DNA of 64,000 nt. Source: Sinomicrobium pectinilyticum (lineage in GTDB: Bacteria > Bacteroidota > Bacteroidia > Flavobacteriales > Flavobacteriaceae). The notes beneath the pieces are model-generated. The model did no database searches. It saw nothing but the letters and a program-made list of their open reading frames with translations, and was not told the origin of the DNA. Numbering within the stretch: the stretch's first letter is position 1; each line of letters begins with the position of its first letter. Below, piece by piece: positions 51,685-61,264 of this stretch. The DNA lies in contig NZ_RJTM01000107.1 in NCBI RefSeq assembly GCF_003725735.1, positions 44,373-108,372 on the forward strand. Reading direction: 5' to 3'. The translations under genes and the position numbers were made by a program.

Positions 51685-52821
51685 TTATTCGTCCAGAGGT
51701 TTAAAAAAGAAAGGTTCGTATTCCGGAAGCTTTTCCGGGTGAAAGATGTGAATGAGGTCTTTCAGGACAATATCCGGACGGTTAGGGCCCAACTCAAAGT
51801 ACAGCATACCCCCTCCGGCCCCTGTGGTCTTGCTGTAGGTGTATATTGTTTTTTCCCGGAAAGGCCTGAATTCCTGGTAATGCGGATTGGCTGCCCTGAG
51901 TTCTTCATATCCTCTGAACATGGTAGGGGATATCCAGAAATCGGCTTCGGCAGCTTGGTCCAGTACACTTTCAAAATTCAGGAACAGGCTTCCCGTATCT
52001 TCGGTGTCTTCCCAGAGATAATCTCCTCCGGCATCCTTTATGAATTGTGCGGCCCAGCTTTTTCCCCCGGGAAGTATCCACACGTCCTTATGCATGGCAC
52101 CGCTTAGTACGGTGGGTTTTTCCTCAACGTTTCCGACCAGTTTTTTGGCCTGGAGATATTCGTTTTCAATATGGGTGAAAATACTGTCTGCGCGGGATTC
52201 TTTACCGAAGAAAGGAGCGAAGAATTTGATCCATTCGGCTTTCCCCAGTGGGGATTCTTCCACCCAATCACCGTTAAAAACTACCGGGATGCCCGATTTT
52301 TTTATAGTTTCGTAAGCCTTATTACTGCCGTTGAGGGCAAATCCCACAACCACATCGGGTTGCAGGTCTATGAGCACTTCCGTATTGATACTTTCGTTAT
52401 TCCCTAACTCTTTTATACGGCCTTTATCCACGTTGTTCCTGGTCTTTTTTGAAGATATGTACCGGGTAGCGGGAAATCCCCTAAGCAGGTCTTCTGTTCC
52501 AAGTGCTTCCAGGGCAGGAATATGCGTCGTGGAAGTTACGACGATACGTTGCACGGGTACTTCCACCTGCACATCATAATTTACCCCATCGGGAACAGGG
52601 TTGCCTTTCTCCGTAAGGATATAGGTGAAACTTTCGTCTGAATCCGGCCAGGGAGCGGTTACCTTTATCCGGGTATAAGTATCAAAACGGGTAATCTTAA
52701 ACCCTATGGCATAAGTTATCCGGATCTCCGTACCCTCTTTGTCGGAAACCTGCCGTTTTTCCCTTTTGCAGGAAAACAGGCACAGGGATAACAGCACAGT
52801 AATGGTAAAGGTTCGAATCAT
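51685..52821 (-). CDS. ABC transporter substrate-binding lipoprotein (FecB/BtuF type)
   Basis: 378 residues. The lipoprotein signal ends LCLFSCKR. It is a two-lobed periplasmic-binding fold with VQRIVVTSTTHIPALEALG, LQPDVVVGFAL and LNFESVLDQAAEADFWIS. It is longer at the N-terminus than BtuF, as usual for Bacteroidota members in which residues 30-90 form an extra strand region. It probably binds a metallophore or cobinamide/cobalamin. No TonB receptor or cobalamin riboswitch is adjacent, so the ligand remains open. Confidence 0.9.
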   Translation of the reverse strand: MIRTFTITVLLSLCLFSCKREKRQVSDKEGTEIRITYAIGFKITRFDTYTRIKVTAPWPDSDESFTYILTEKGNPVPDGVNYDVQVEVPVQRIVVTSTTHIPALEALGTEDLLRGFPATRYISSKKTRNNVDKGRIKELGNNESINTEVLIDLQPDVVVGFALNGSNKAYETIKKSGIPVVFNGDWVEESPLGKAEWIKFFAPFFGKESRADSIFTHIENEYLQAKKLVGNVEEKPTVLSGAMHKDVWILPGGKSWAAQFIKDAGGDYLWEDTEDTGSLFLNFESVLDQAAEADFWISPTMFRGYEELRAANPHYQEFRPFREKTIYTYSKTTGAGGGMLYFELGPNRPDIVLKDLIHIFHPEKLPEYEPFFFKPLDE

Positions 52822-53121
52822 ACTTCAAAAGTAAGATAAATTATGTAATGCGTGCAATTAGGACAGGAAGAGGAAATAATCAGGAAGCGGGAGATCCGGA
52901 AAGACAAAAACGGGAATAAAGAGTTGTGTGTCTGTAACTAACAACAGCAGGAATTAACACATCGGTTTTATGATAAGAATAGGGGGCGGAAAAAGGCTTT
53001 CGGAAAATTATCACGGCTAAGTTAACCCTTTGTTAAATCTTTTATGGACACTCCGAATGTTTGTGTATTTTAGCACGAAAGTTTCTAATTGACTAAAATA
53101 ATCACTTAAACCACAAACGAA
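52822..53121. other. Divergent intergenic region
   Basis: 300 bp between the ABC importer and the M1 peptidase. Minus-strand TACTTTTG (52826-52833) sits only 5 nt from the binding-protein start, with TTG about 21 bp further (52855-52857 in reverse). No riboswitch motif was recognised. The plus-strand promoter of the peptidase gene was not resolved. Confidence 0.45.
52826..52833 (-). promoter_or_regulatory. Candidate -7 element very close to the ABC binding-protein start
   Basis: Minus-strand TACTTTTG with a TTG 21 bp upstream of it. If used, the transcript would begin at or next to the start codon (leaderless). Otherwise it is a chance match. Confidence 0.35.
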
Positions 53122-55062
53122 ATGATGAAACATTTAATGGAAAAAGTCCTGGTGGTTATTGCTTTCTTCTCTATCAGTGCATATGCACAGGAAGCTGATG
53201 ACAATAACCAGGGGCTGTTTGACGAATTTATGTATAACCGGGGGAATGCTTACCGCTCCGCTTCTGGTGTCCCCGGGCCGGAATATTGGCAAAATGGTGC
53301 CGATTATAAAATTGAGGCGGAACTCGATGATGAGACCAATTACCTGAAAGGAAAGATCACCATCACCTATCACAATAACAGTCCTCAACCTTTGGACTTC
53401 ATCTGGCTTCAGATGGACCAGAACCGTTTTACGGAGGATTCCAGGGGAACTTTAACCACTCCTATCGAAGGGAACAGGTATTCCGGCGATGTGGATGGCG
53501 GATATAAAGTATCTGATGTAACTGCCAAAGCAGGAAGAAGGGGGAAAGCATCTTCCGAATACATTATTACGGATACCCGTATGCAGGTATTCTTTAACGA
53601 ACCGGTTCCTGCAAAAGGGGGGGAAGCTACCGTATCTATGAATTTTGAGTTCAAGATACCGGAAAAAGGTATGGACAGAATGGGGCGTCTTAATATGAAG
53701 AATGGTGTTGTATATTCTATGGCACAATGGTACCCCAGAGTAGCTGTATTTGACGATATCAAGGGGTGGAATGTAGAACCTTATCTCGGTGCCGGGGAAT
53801 TTTACCTGGAATACGGCGATTTCGATTACGCGATCACTGTGCCTTACGATCATATTGTAGTAGGATCGGGAGCATTGGTAAACGCCGGAGATGTGCTGAC
53901 CAAAGAACAGCAGAACCGGATGAAAAAAGCTTCCGAAAGCGATGAGACCGTTTATATCATTACCCCGGATGAAGTAGGAAATACTTCGGTTACCCGGCCT
54001 AAACAGGAAGGAAAAATCACCTGGCATTTTAAAATGAAAAATGCGAGAGATATCGCTTTTGCCAGTTCGAAGGCATTTATATGGGATGCAGCCCGTATTA
54101 ATTTACCGAGCGGAAAGAAAGCTATGGCACAATCCGTGTATACTGAAGAAAGTGATGGCGAAATGGCCTGGTCACGTTCTACGGAATACACTAAAGCTTC
54201 CATTGAACACTATTCCAGAATGTGGCATGAATACCCTTATCCGGTAGCTGTAAACGTCGCTTCAAATGTCGGTGGTATGGAATATCCCGGAATTGTTTTC
54301 TGTGGCTATAAGGCAAAGACCGCCGGGTTATGGGGTGTTACCGATCATGAATTCGGTCATATCTGGTTCCCTATGATCGTCGGTAGTAATGAAAGACGCT
54401 ATGCCTGGATGGATGAAGGGTTCAATACCTTCATCAACCACTACAGTACGGAAGCTTTTAACAACGGCGAATATCCCTCCAGATTAGAAGCCCGAAGACT
54501 GGTTGGCTGGCTTACCGACAAAGGTCGTGAGAGCATTTCTACCTATCCGGATGTTGTACAGAGCCACAATCTCGGTATGGTTGCTTATTATAAGCCTGCC
54601 ATAGGGTTAAAGATGCTCAGGGAATATATCCTGGGACATGAGCGTTTTGACAATGCTTTCCGGGCTTATATCAAAGCCTGGGCTTATAAACACCCACAAC
54701 CGTCAGACTTTTTTAATATTATGGAGAATGTTGCCGGAGAGAACCTGAACTGGTTCTGGAAGGGCTGGTTCTACGGCAATGAGAACATAGACTTGTCGCT
54801 AGACGGGGTTCGTCCTGTAGACGGAGGATATCTCATTAGTTTTGGTAACAGGGGAGGGCTCCCCATGCCGGTAGTTTTTGAAGTTACTTATGCGGACGGA
54901 AGCAAAGAAAAGAAGACGCTTCCCGTAGAAGTATGGCAGCGTGGAGCAGCATGGACACACCTGCTGAATGCAGATAAGGAAATCAAGAAAATAGAGATAG
55001 ACCCGGATAAAGAGCTTCCGGATGTAAATATCTCCAATAATAACTGGCCATCCGAATTTTAA
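53122..55062 (+). CDS. M1 family metallopeptidase (aminopeptidase N-like), secreted
   Basis: 646 residues. The signal peptide ends FSISAYAQ. M1 hallmarks are VGGMEYPGIVF (exopeptidase motif, with Tyr-Pro after GGME), zinc motif DHEFGHIWF (first His about residue 409) and the third ligand in YAWMDEGFNTF. It removes N-terminal residues from peptides in the periplasm or outside the cell. A C-terminal beta domain (about 555-640) follows. It is monocistronic, with a strong terminator downstream. Confidence 0.93.
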   Translation: MMKHLMEKVLVVIAFFSISAYAQEADDNNQGLFDEFMYNRGNAYRSASGVPGPEYWQNGADYKIEAELDDETNYLKGKITITYHNNSPQPLDFIWLQMDQNRFTEDSRGTLTTPIEGNRYSGDVDGGYKVSDVTAKAGRRGKASSEYIITDTRMQVFFNEPVPAKGGEATVSMNFEFKIPEKGMDRMGRLNMKNGVVYSMAQWYPRVAVFDDIKGWNVEPYLGAGEFYLEYGDFDYAITVPYDHIVVGSGALVNAGDVLTKEQQNRMKKASESDETVYIITPDEVGNTSVTRPKQEGKITWHFKMKNARDIAFASSKAFIWDAARINLPSGKKAMAQSVYTEESDGEMAWSRSTEYTKASIEHYSRMWHEYPYPVAVNVASNVGGMEYPGIVFCGYKAKTAGLWGVTDHEFGHIWFPMIVGSNERRYAWMDEGFNTFINHYSTEAFNNGEYPSRLEARRLVGWLTDKGRESISTYPDVVQSHNLGMVAYYKPAIGLKMLREYILGHERFDNAFRAYIKAWAYKHPQPSDFFNIMENVAGENLNWFWKGWFYGNENIDLSLDGVRPVDGGYLISFGNRGGLPMPVVFEVTYADGSKEKKTLPVEVWQRGAAWTHLLNADKEIKKIEIDPDKELPDVNISNNNWPSEF

Positions 55063-55083
55063 AACAACGGCTGACCGGTATAT

Positions 55084-55118
55084 AAAAAACGCGGGATTTT
55101 ACATGTCCCGCGTTTTTT
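55084..55118. terminator. Bidirectional terminator between the M1 peptidase gene and rsmD
   Basis: A perfect 13-bp stem (AAAAAACGCGGGA / TCCCGCGTTTTTT) with a 9-nt loop, A and T runs on both sides, between convergent genes. Confidence 0.88.
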
Positions 55119-55122
55119 TATA

Positions 55123-55698
55123 CTATTTTTTTGTATCCCGGTCTTCCTCTTCCTTCCCATCCGGCCATTCGAAAAAGCTGAATACACAATTCCCGTATTT
55201 TTTTTCAAAGCTGAAATAGGGCAGGTGCTCCATATTGGTGAATTTGGAATGTTCTACTATGAGGAGACCATCTTTTTCGAGCAGATCGTTGGTAAATACA
55301 AGTTCCGGTATCCGGGCGAATTCTTCCGGGGCCATTTCATAAGGAGGGTCGGCAAAAACAACATCTGTTCTGGTACGGGCCTTGTCCAGGAAACGGAACA
55401 CATCACTTCTAATGGCCCGGATGGGAAAATCAAGTTCCCCGGCTGTTTTCTGGATAAATTGTACGCAAGCGGGGTGTGCATCTACGGAAGTTACGGCCTG
55501 GCATCCGCGGCTGGCAAATTCGTAACTGATATTGCCCGTTCCTGCAAAAAGATCAAGAACAGTGATTTCCTGCAGGTAAAAATGGTTTTCAAGGATGTTG
55601 AAAAGTGCTTCTTTTGCAAAATCGGTTGTTGGGCGTACAGGCAGTTTTTTTGGGGCCATTAATCTCTTACCCCTGTATTTTCCTGAAATAATGCGCAT
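55123..55698 (-). CDS. rsmD: 16S rRNA (guanine(966)-N(2))-methyltransferase RsmD
   Basis: 191 residues. It starts MRIISGKYRGKRLMAPK, with RPTTDFAKEALFNILEN, the SAM-binding LDLFAGTGNISYEF and the catalytic DPPY in VVFADPPYEM, all RsmD hallmarks. It methylates G966 of 16S rRNA in the 30S subunit. It is 3 bp downstream of the DUF3822 gene, an arrangement I believe is common in Flavobacteriia. Confidence 0.95.
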   Translation of the reverse strand: MRIISGKYRGKRLMAPKKLPVRPTTDFAKEALFNILENHFYLQEITVLDLFAGTGNISYEFASRGCQAVTSVDAHPACVQFIQKTAGELDFPIRAIRSDVFRFLDKARTRTDVVFADPPYEMAPEEFARIPELVFTNDLLEKDGLLIVEHSKFTNMEHLPYFSFEKKYGNCVFSFFEWPDGKEEEDRDTKK

Positions 55699-55701
55699 TG
55701 T

Positions 55702-56535
55702 TTAAAAAGAATTTACGGAGATGAACTCCTTGTGCGGTTCCAATAGTTCTATTCCCCCCGCCAGTTGATAACGACAGTGGTTTTCCCCGAAATGGATATT
55801 TCTGATATAGGTATATGCCATAGTGTATAAAGCATCGCCTTCATGGATTTCGCCGAGAAAATAGAGCGGGAATTCATTCGGATCAAGCTCCAGTTGTTCG
55901 GCAGTAAACAGAATGTAATAAATAAAATCTTCCTTGTTGCCGTATGTAAATGTATTGTATAACAGCAATTTTCCGTTCTGAAGCACCACAATTTCAAAAT
56001 GCTCTTTTTCCACATGAACGAACATCTTTGTGCCCTCTTCCCCGGAATTGTGCTGTAACAGGGTTTCTGCAAGGATGCTGGAAAAATGCCTGTACTCGAA
56101 TTCTCCGAAGCGGTCAAAAATATAATTGTTTATGTTGACAAACGGAATGTAAACATTGATAAGTCCCAGGGAACCGATGTCATCATAGGTGATAAAATCC
56201 GTTTCGAATATCTTTACATTGAATTTCAGGTATTCGGAGAGATCTTTATCACTGAAAAGCGGTTTCGGGACAAATGCCGACAGGTTGTTATTATGCGTTA
56301 CATGCACTTTTTTAAAAGGTTGGTCCAGTATCTCCAGTGTTTCGAATAACTTTTCGGTTTCCTGAAGCATTGTCTGTGGAGTTACTGCTTCCGGAAAATA
56401 ATGATGTTCCAGTGAAAAGATGGTTTTGCTGAGACCGTCCAGTATACAAAAAGAAAGTCCACTCAAGCTTACCTGAATGGACAATTCGTTATAATTAGTT
56501 GTAGTATATGTACTAGTTTCTCTTTTTTGAGTCAT
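55702..56535 (-). CDS. DUF3822 family protein (actin-like fold)
   Basis: 277 residues, soluble. A DUF3822 member: NELSIQVSLSGLSFCILDG at the start, HYFPEAVTP, FVHVEKEHFEIVVLQNGKLLLYNTF in the middle and FGENHCRYQLAGGIELLEPH near the end. The alternation of strands resembles the ASKHA/actin-like fold seen in PilM-type proteins, but no ATP-binding motif is obvious. Its start overlaps the end of the next gene (56513-57163) by 23 bp, so the two are translationally coupled. Confidence 0.85.
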   Translation of the reverse strand: MTQKRETSTYTTTNYNELSIQVSLSGLSFCILDGLSKTIFSLEHHYFPEAVTPQTMLQETEKLFETLEILDQPFKKVHVTHNNNLSAFVPKPLFSDKDLSEYLKFNVKIFETDFITYDDIGSLGLINVYIPFVNINNYIFDRFGEFEYRHFSSILAETLLQHNSGEEGTKMFVHVEKEHFEIVVLQNGKLLLYNTFTYGNKEDFIYYILFTAEQLELDPNEFPLYFLGEIHEGDALYTMAYTYIRNIHFGENHCRYQLAGGIELLEPHKEFISVNSF

Positions 56536-57163
56536 ATATCATTGGCCAGTTACCTGTTGTTTTCACTTCGTTCATAGAACCAACAATTATTTCCGGTCCG
56601 TTTACATCATCTACGGAAATAATTTGCTTTTCTTTGGCTACGAGGTCTTTAGGCTGGTCGTGGAGTATAACACTTTTATCTACTTTTGCTTCGAAAACCG
56701 AAGCCTGGAATCCACTTCTGCTGATAGTCCCTGCTTTCATGGTAAACTGCTCGTTGTTGGGAGCATAAGGAACTTTCATCAGGTTCTTGTAATTGTCGGA
56801 ACCCTTGAACAGCGAATCTTTTATTGATACAAAACCTAAGGTATCGATGATTTTTCCCTCTTTTGGCATATCGATCCTGTATACGGGATCGTACTCTACC
56901 CAGCTGGTATCCCTTTGCTGTGTAATGGCGAACTCAGCAGTGTCTACAAATTTAATCAGGCTGTTAAAATCTTTGGCGAATTTACCTGTAACGGTCCTGT
57001 ATGCTTCCTGGGCATCCCTGATATCTTTCAGTTTATCAATAACCTTGGCATAACGTTCTTTTTTCACTTTGTCAAATTCAATAGGGTCGTTAACGGACCT
57101 GTAAATTTTGTAGGCGAAGAAAATACTCAGGAGCCATAAAGCAATTTGTATCGCTGTTTTCAT
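56513..57163 (-). CDS. Single-helix membrane-anchored protein of unknown function, pilin-like layout
   Basis: 216 residues. The N-terminal membrane helix (IQIALWLLSIFFAYKIY) runs into a charged amphipathic helix and LKDIRDAQEAYRTVTGKFA. This arrangement (hydrophobic helix, then xxDIRxAQxAYxxxxGxxA) resembles pilins and pseudopilins, though a classical prepilin cleavage site is not evident. The C-terminal ~130 residues are unassigned. It is coupled with the DUF3822 gene by a 23-bp overlap. A membrane complex of the two is an inference. Confidence 0.78.
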   Translation of the reverse strand: MKTAIQIALWLLSIFFAYKIYRSVNDPIEFDKVKKERYAKVIDKLKDIRDAQEAYRTVTGKFAKDFNSLIKFVDTAEFAITQQRDTSWVEYDPVYRIDMPKEGKIIDTLGFVSIKDSLFKGSDNYKNLMKVPYAPNNEQFTMKAGTISRSGFQASVFEAKVDKSVILHDQPKDLVAKEKQIISVDDVNGPEIIVGSMNEVKTTGNWPMIYDSKKRN

Positions 57164-57546
57164 TTTAATCTTTTTGATTTTAGTTTAAAGAGGTTTTACG
57201 CAAAACTACAATTTTTTTTTATTCAGAAAAGTTTTTCCCATTAAAAATGAGTTTGACTTCCCAAACTCCGATATTATTAGAGAACCTGCAAAAATTATTC
57301 CCTTTTTTCAGGTTTTCTTAAAAAGAGGTCAATATGCGGTAAAACATTCCGGCTTTTATACCTTTTTCGGGGAGATGATTACCCTCTCATTTCTTTTTAA
57401 AGGTGCCGGGAAGAAAACCGGGCATCCTGTTCTTGGTTTGCACAACATGGGGGAGAGGATTGAAAACAGATAAGGATAACCTGTTTGTACAGTGGTCTGG
57501 TTAATCGCAAATCAATTTGTACTTTTGGCGAAAGAAGTGATTTTGT
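57164..57546. other. Divergent intergenic region before the helicase gene
   Basis: About 380 bp. It contains minus-strand TAGTTTTG (57201-57208), a possible promoter of the pilin-like gene; a weak AACCTG...CAGGTT hairpin with T-run (57283-57319) of unclear use; and plus-strand TACTTTTG (57520-57527) just before the helicase gene. No open frame of note. Confidence 0.45.
57520..57527 (+). promoter_or_regulatory. Candidate -7 element of the helicase gene
   Basis: TACTTTTG (TAnnTTTG), 20 nt upstream of the ATG. No TTTG at the normal -33 spacing was found. Confidence 0.4.
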
Positions 57547-58974
57547 ATGAATGCACCATTGTTTTACAGAACTTTAATAAAGACGTTTCCTCATACGCCT
57601 ACCCTGAAGCAGGAAAAGGTACTCCAGGAGTTATCGGAGTATATTTTTTCTGTTTCGGACGATAAAATCTTTCTGTTGAAAGGGTATGCCGGAACGGGTA
57701 AGACAACCATTATAGGAACACTGGTGGAAAACATGCGGGGTAATTTTAAAAAAACCGTTCTCCTGGCACCTACCGGTCGTGCCGCGAAGGTAATCACTTC
57801 TTATGCCGGTGCCAGTGCTTTTACTATCCATAAAAAAATATATTTCCCCAAAAAGGAAAAGGGGGGCGGCGTCAAATTTGTCCTGCAGCCCAATAAGCAC
57901 CGGGATACCTTATTTATTGTAGACGAAGCCTCCATGATACCTGATTTGCCGGGAGATTCCAAGTTGTTCGAAAATGGTTCTCTTCTGGACGACCTTGTGT
58001 ATTATGTATATTCGGGACATAACTGTAAACTGATGCTTATAGGAGATACGGCACAGCTGCCTCCCGTTAATCTCGACATAAGTCCTGCTCTTGACGAAAA
58101 TACCCTTTCCTTGCATTATAATAAAGAAGTGAACAAAGTGGAACTGGACGAAGTGGTCCGGCAACAACTGCATTCCGGAATATTGTACAATGCCACCAAC
58201 ATACGGGAATGTCTTGACGGAGACAGTGTTTTTGATTTCAGGTTTGAACTGGAGGGTTTTAAGGATATCGTGAGGCTAACCGACGGTTATGAGATACAGA
58301 ATGCTATAGATGAAGCATACGGTAATAACGGTAAGGAAGAAATGGCCATCATCGTACGGTCCAATAAAAGGGCTAACCTGTATAACCAGCAAATCAGGAA
58401 CAGAATACTTTTTCTTGATAACGAACTTGCCACGGGAGATTATCTCATGGTGGTCAAAAACAACTATTTCTGGGTAAAAGCGACAAGTGAAGCCGGGTTT
58501 ATTGCCAACGGGGATATCATAGAAATACTGGAAATTTTCGGTATTAAAGAACTTTACGGGTTTAAATTTGCCGAAGTAAAGGTCCGTATGGTCGATTATC
58601 CGGACATGCCCCCACTGGAAACCGTATTACTGCTCGACACCATTCACGCGGAAACCCCGTCATTATCTTATGAAGATGCCAACAGGCTATACCAGGAAGT
58701 TATGCGCGATTATGAAGAGGAAACATCCAAATACAAGAAATTCCTTAAAGTAAAGAACAATAAATATTTCAATGCCCTTCAGGTTAAGTTTTCCTATGCC
58801 ATTACATGTCACAAAAGCCAGGGAGGACAATGGGATACTGTCTTTATAGAACAGCCGTATCTCCCCGATGGTATTAATCGCGATTACCTTCGATGGCTGT
58901 ATACGGCCGTGACCCGTGCAAAGAACAAACTGTACCTCATAGGTTTTAAGGACGATTTTTTTGTAGAAGGATGA
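57547..58974 (+). CDS. RecD-like ATP-dependent DNA helicase
   Basis: 475 residues. Superfamily 1 helicase: Walker A GYAGTGKTTII (about 45-55), motif Ia LLAPTGRAAKV, motif II IVDEASMI, motif III LMLIGDTAQLPPV, and the C-terminal UvrD_C_2 block SYAITCHKSQGGQWDTV with YTAVTRAKNKLYLIG. It is of the short RecD2-like form without an N-terminal extension and is not part of a RecBCD set in the window. It unwinds DNA 5'-3' in repair or recombination. Confidence 0.92.
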   Translation: MNAPLFYRTLIKTFPHTPTLKQEKVLQELSEYIFSVSDDKIFLLKGYAGTGKTTIIGTLVENMRGNFKKTVLLAPTGRAAKVITSYAGASAFTIHKKIYFPKKEKGGGVKFVLQPNKHRDTLFIVDEASMIPDLPGDSKLFENGSLLDDLVYYVYSGHNCKLMLIGDTAQLPPVNLDISPALDENTLSLHYNKEVNKVELDEVVRQQLHSGILYNATNIRECLDGDSVFDFRFELEGFKDIVRLTDGYEIQNAIDEAYGNNGKEEMAIIVRSNKRANLYNQQIRNRILFLDNELATGDYLMVVKNNYFWVKATSEAGFIANGDIIEILEIFGIKELYGFKFAEVKVRMVDYPDMPPLETVLLLDTIHAETPSLSYEDANRLYQEVMRDYEEETSKYKKFLKVKNNKYFNALQVKFSYAITCHKSQGGQWDTVFIEQPYLPDGINRDYLRWLYTAVTRAKNKLYLIGFKDDFFVEG

Positions 58975-59011
58975 TTTCTTATTTTTGGAAGAAGCTAAAG
59001 GCAGATACAAT

Positions 59012-59575
59012 ATGTTTACAACCGAAACGATTATTAGTATATTCCTGGGCATAGGGCTTGCGGCTAGTGTCGGGTTCCGTGTTTTTTTGCCTTTGCTGGT
59101 ATTGAGCCTGGCCTCCTATTTCGGTATGTGGGAACTCAATGAAAGCTGGCATTGGCTTGGGGGGCTTCCCGCTCTTATTATTCTGGCTGTAGCCGTTATT
59201 GCCGAAATTTTTGCATACTATATTCCCTGGGTGGATAATTTGCTGGACAGCATAGCACTCCCTTTGGCCGGGATTGCCGGTACTTTGGCGGTAGTGTCCA
59301 CCATGGCCGGTCTGGACCCGGCTATGACCTGGACCATAGCGCTGATTGCCGGGGGAGGGACGGCCACAGCGATTAAAGGAGCGTCCTCGGCTACCCGCCT
59401 TACATCCTCCGTCACTACCGCCGGATTGGGTAATCCCATTATTTCTACCATAGAAACGGTTATTTCCTTGATTATGTCCGCCATATCCATATTTCTTCCC
59501 GTACTGGGTATTGTTCTGGTTATCGTTATTCTGCTTGTAGTATTTCGTTTTTACCGGAGAATACGCCCAAAGTAG
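59012..59575 (+). CDS. DUF4126 membrane protein
   Basis: 187 residues from the ATG at 59012 (an in-frame TTG nine codons earlier is less likely). It has about five hydrophobic helices. The DUF4126 features are ISIFLGIGLAASVGFRVFLPLL, IAEIFAYYIPWVDNLLDSI and AGGGTATAIKGASSATRLTSS in order. It is an inner-membrane protein of unknown function. Confidence 0.88.
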   Translation: MFTTETIISIFLGIGLAASVGFRVFLPLLVLSLASYFGMWELNESWHWLGGLPALIILAVAVIAEIFAYYIPWVDNLLDSIALPLAGIAGTLAVVSTMAGLDPAMTWTIALIAGGGTATAIKGASSATRLTSSVTTAGLGNPIISTIETVISLIMSAISIFLPVLGIVLVIVILLVVFRFYRRIRPK

Positions 59576-59829
59576 TAATTTGTATTATGTGAACTCCTGT
59601 TTTTAAATCCCCGGAAATTTCTTGTTTCGAAAAACGCACAGTATAATTTTCCCGGCTGACCGGAAATAATTATTTTTGATCTTTTGATTTAAAAGCCCGG
59701 GATAGAGGTTTTATTCCTTCTTCATGAAAAGAAAAAACAGGGCAAAACGAGCAGATAATTAATAGGGTATAAAAACCCCGGATTTCCCCGCCAAAGGCAT
59801 AGAACTCCGTGTTATTCGACAAATAGTGT

Positions 59830-60558
59830 ATGAAGATCATAGCAATGATACCGGCCCGTTATGCTGCTACCCGTTTTCCGGGAAAGCTGATGCAGGATCT
59901 CAAAGGCAAACCCGTGATTCTGCGAACTTATGAGGCAACGGTGAAAACCGCGCTTTTTGATGATGTTTTTGTAGTTACGGACAGTGATATTATTTACAGG
60001 GAAATTACCGGCAACGGAGGCAAGGCTATAATGAGTGTGCGGGAGCACGAATGCGGAAGTGACAGGATAGCGGAAGCGGTCGAAAACCTCAATGTGGATA
60101 TTGTGGTCAATGTACAGGGAGATGAACCCTTTACCGAGAGGGAGAGCCTTAGTAAGGTAGTGGAAGTCTTCCGGGAAGATCCGGAGAAAGAAATAGACCT
60201 GGCCTCTCTTATGACGGAGATTAAAGACTGGGATGAGATAAACAATCCCAATATCGTAAAGGTTATAGTAGATAACCGCAACTTTGCACTCTACTTCTCA
60301 CGTTCCCCGATACCTTATCCCCGGGCAAAAGAAGTAGGCGCCAGGTATTTTAAGCATAAAGGGGTATATGCTTTCAGGAAAAGCGCTATAATGGACTTTT
60401 ATCACCTGCCCATGCTGCCACTCGAAGCTTCTGAAAAGATAGAAGCAATACGTTACCTGGAATACGGAAAAAAGATAAAAATGGTAGAAACCGGGATGGA
60501 GGGAATAGAAATAGATACTCCTGAAGACCTGGAGCGAGCAAAAAAAGTATGGAAGTAA
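59830..60558 (+). CDS. kdsB: 3-deoxy-manno-octulosonate cytidylyltransferase
   Basis: 242 residues. Signature [16 protein letters not shown] at the start, [21 protein letters not shown] and the C-terminal [14 protein letters not shown]. It activates Kdo (or 8-amino-Kdo) as the CMP-sugar for attachment to lipid A. It overlaps the HAD phosphatase gene by 10 bp. The KdnB-like gene downstream suggests that the sugar activated here is 8-amino-Kdo. Confidence 0.96.
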   Translation: MKIIAMIPARYAATRFPGKLMQDLKGKPVILRTYEATVKTALFDDVFVVTDSDIIYREITGNGGKAIMSVREHECGSDRIAEAVENLNVDIVVNVQGDEPFTERESLSKVVEVFREDPEKEIDLASLMTEIKDWDEINNPNIVKVIVDNRNFALYFSRSPIPYPRAKEVGARYFKHKGVYAFRKSAIMDFYHLPMLPLEASEKIEAIRYLEYGKKIKMVETGMEGIEIDTPEDLERAKKVWK

Positions 60559-61247
60559 AATACGGGGAGATTAAAGTAATAGGATTTGATGCGGATGATA
60601 CCCTTTGGGTAAACGAAACCTATTTCCGGGAAGCCGAGCAGAAGTTTGCCCGGCTGTTGTCGCATTACGAAACGGAGAATAAAATAGACCAGGAACTGTT
60701 TAAAATGGAGATAAAAAATCTCGATCTGTACGGTTATGGTATTAAAGGATTCGTGCTGTCTATGATAGAGAGTGCCATAGATCTTTCCAACGGAAAAATA
60801 ACCACCGCAACCATATCGGAAATTCTGCATCTTGGTAAAGAGATGATCTCAAAACCCGTGGAATTACTCGATGGTGTGGAAGAAGTACTTCATACGCTCA
60901 GCGACAAATACCGGCTTATAGTGCTTACAAAAGGTGATCTTCTGGATCAGGAGCGAAAAATGGAACGGTCCGGACTTACGGAATATTTCCATCACATAGA
61001 AGTACTCAGTGATAAAAAGGAAGATAACTACCGGAATTTGCTGGAGCACCTGGAAATAAAACCCGAAGAATTCCTCATGGTCGGAAATTCTCTGAAATCC
61101 GATGTGTTGCCCATAGTGAATATAGGGGCACATGCGGTTCATGTACCTTTTCACACTACATGGATACATGAAATGGTAAAGGAAGATGAAAACAATGGCG
61201 GGTACAGGACTATTAACAACATCAGGGAAATACTAAATTTTTTGTAG
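60549..61247 (+). CDS. HAD family hydrolase
   Basis: 232 residues. Motif [12 protein letters not shown] (catalytic Asp pair), motif [10 protein letters not shown], and motif III/IV KSDVLP within VGNSLKSDV. The cap domain is helical (about 20-95), so it belongs to the C1 HAD group. It is translationally coupled to kdsB (10-bp overlap). It could act on a sugar phosphate in the same pathway. It is not the KdsC type, which is shorter and capless. Confidence 0.88.
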   Translation: MEVKYGEIKVIGFDADDTLWVNETYFREAEQKFARLLSHYETENKIDQELFKMEIKNLDLYGYGIKGFVLSMIESAIDLSNGKITTATISEILHLGKEMISKPVELLDGVEEVLHTLSDKYRLIVLTKGDLLDQERKMERSGLTEYFHHIEVLSDKKEDNYRNLLEHLEIKPEEFLMVGNSLKSDVLPIVNIGAHAVHVPFHTTWIHEMVKEDENNGGYRTINNIREILNFL

Positions 61248-61264
61248 TGGTCAGAAAACCGGGC

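Noticed and set aside
52822..53121. Cobalamin riboswitch before the FecBCD/BtuFCD-like operon
   Set aside because: No B12-box-like GCCACTG or matching conserved blocks were seen on the minus strand of this region.
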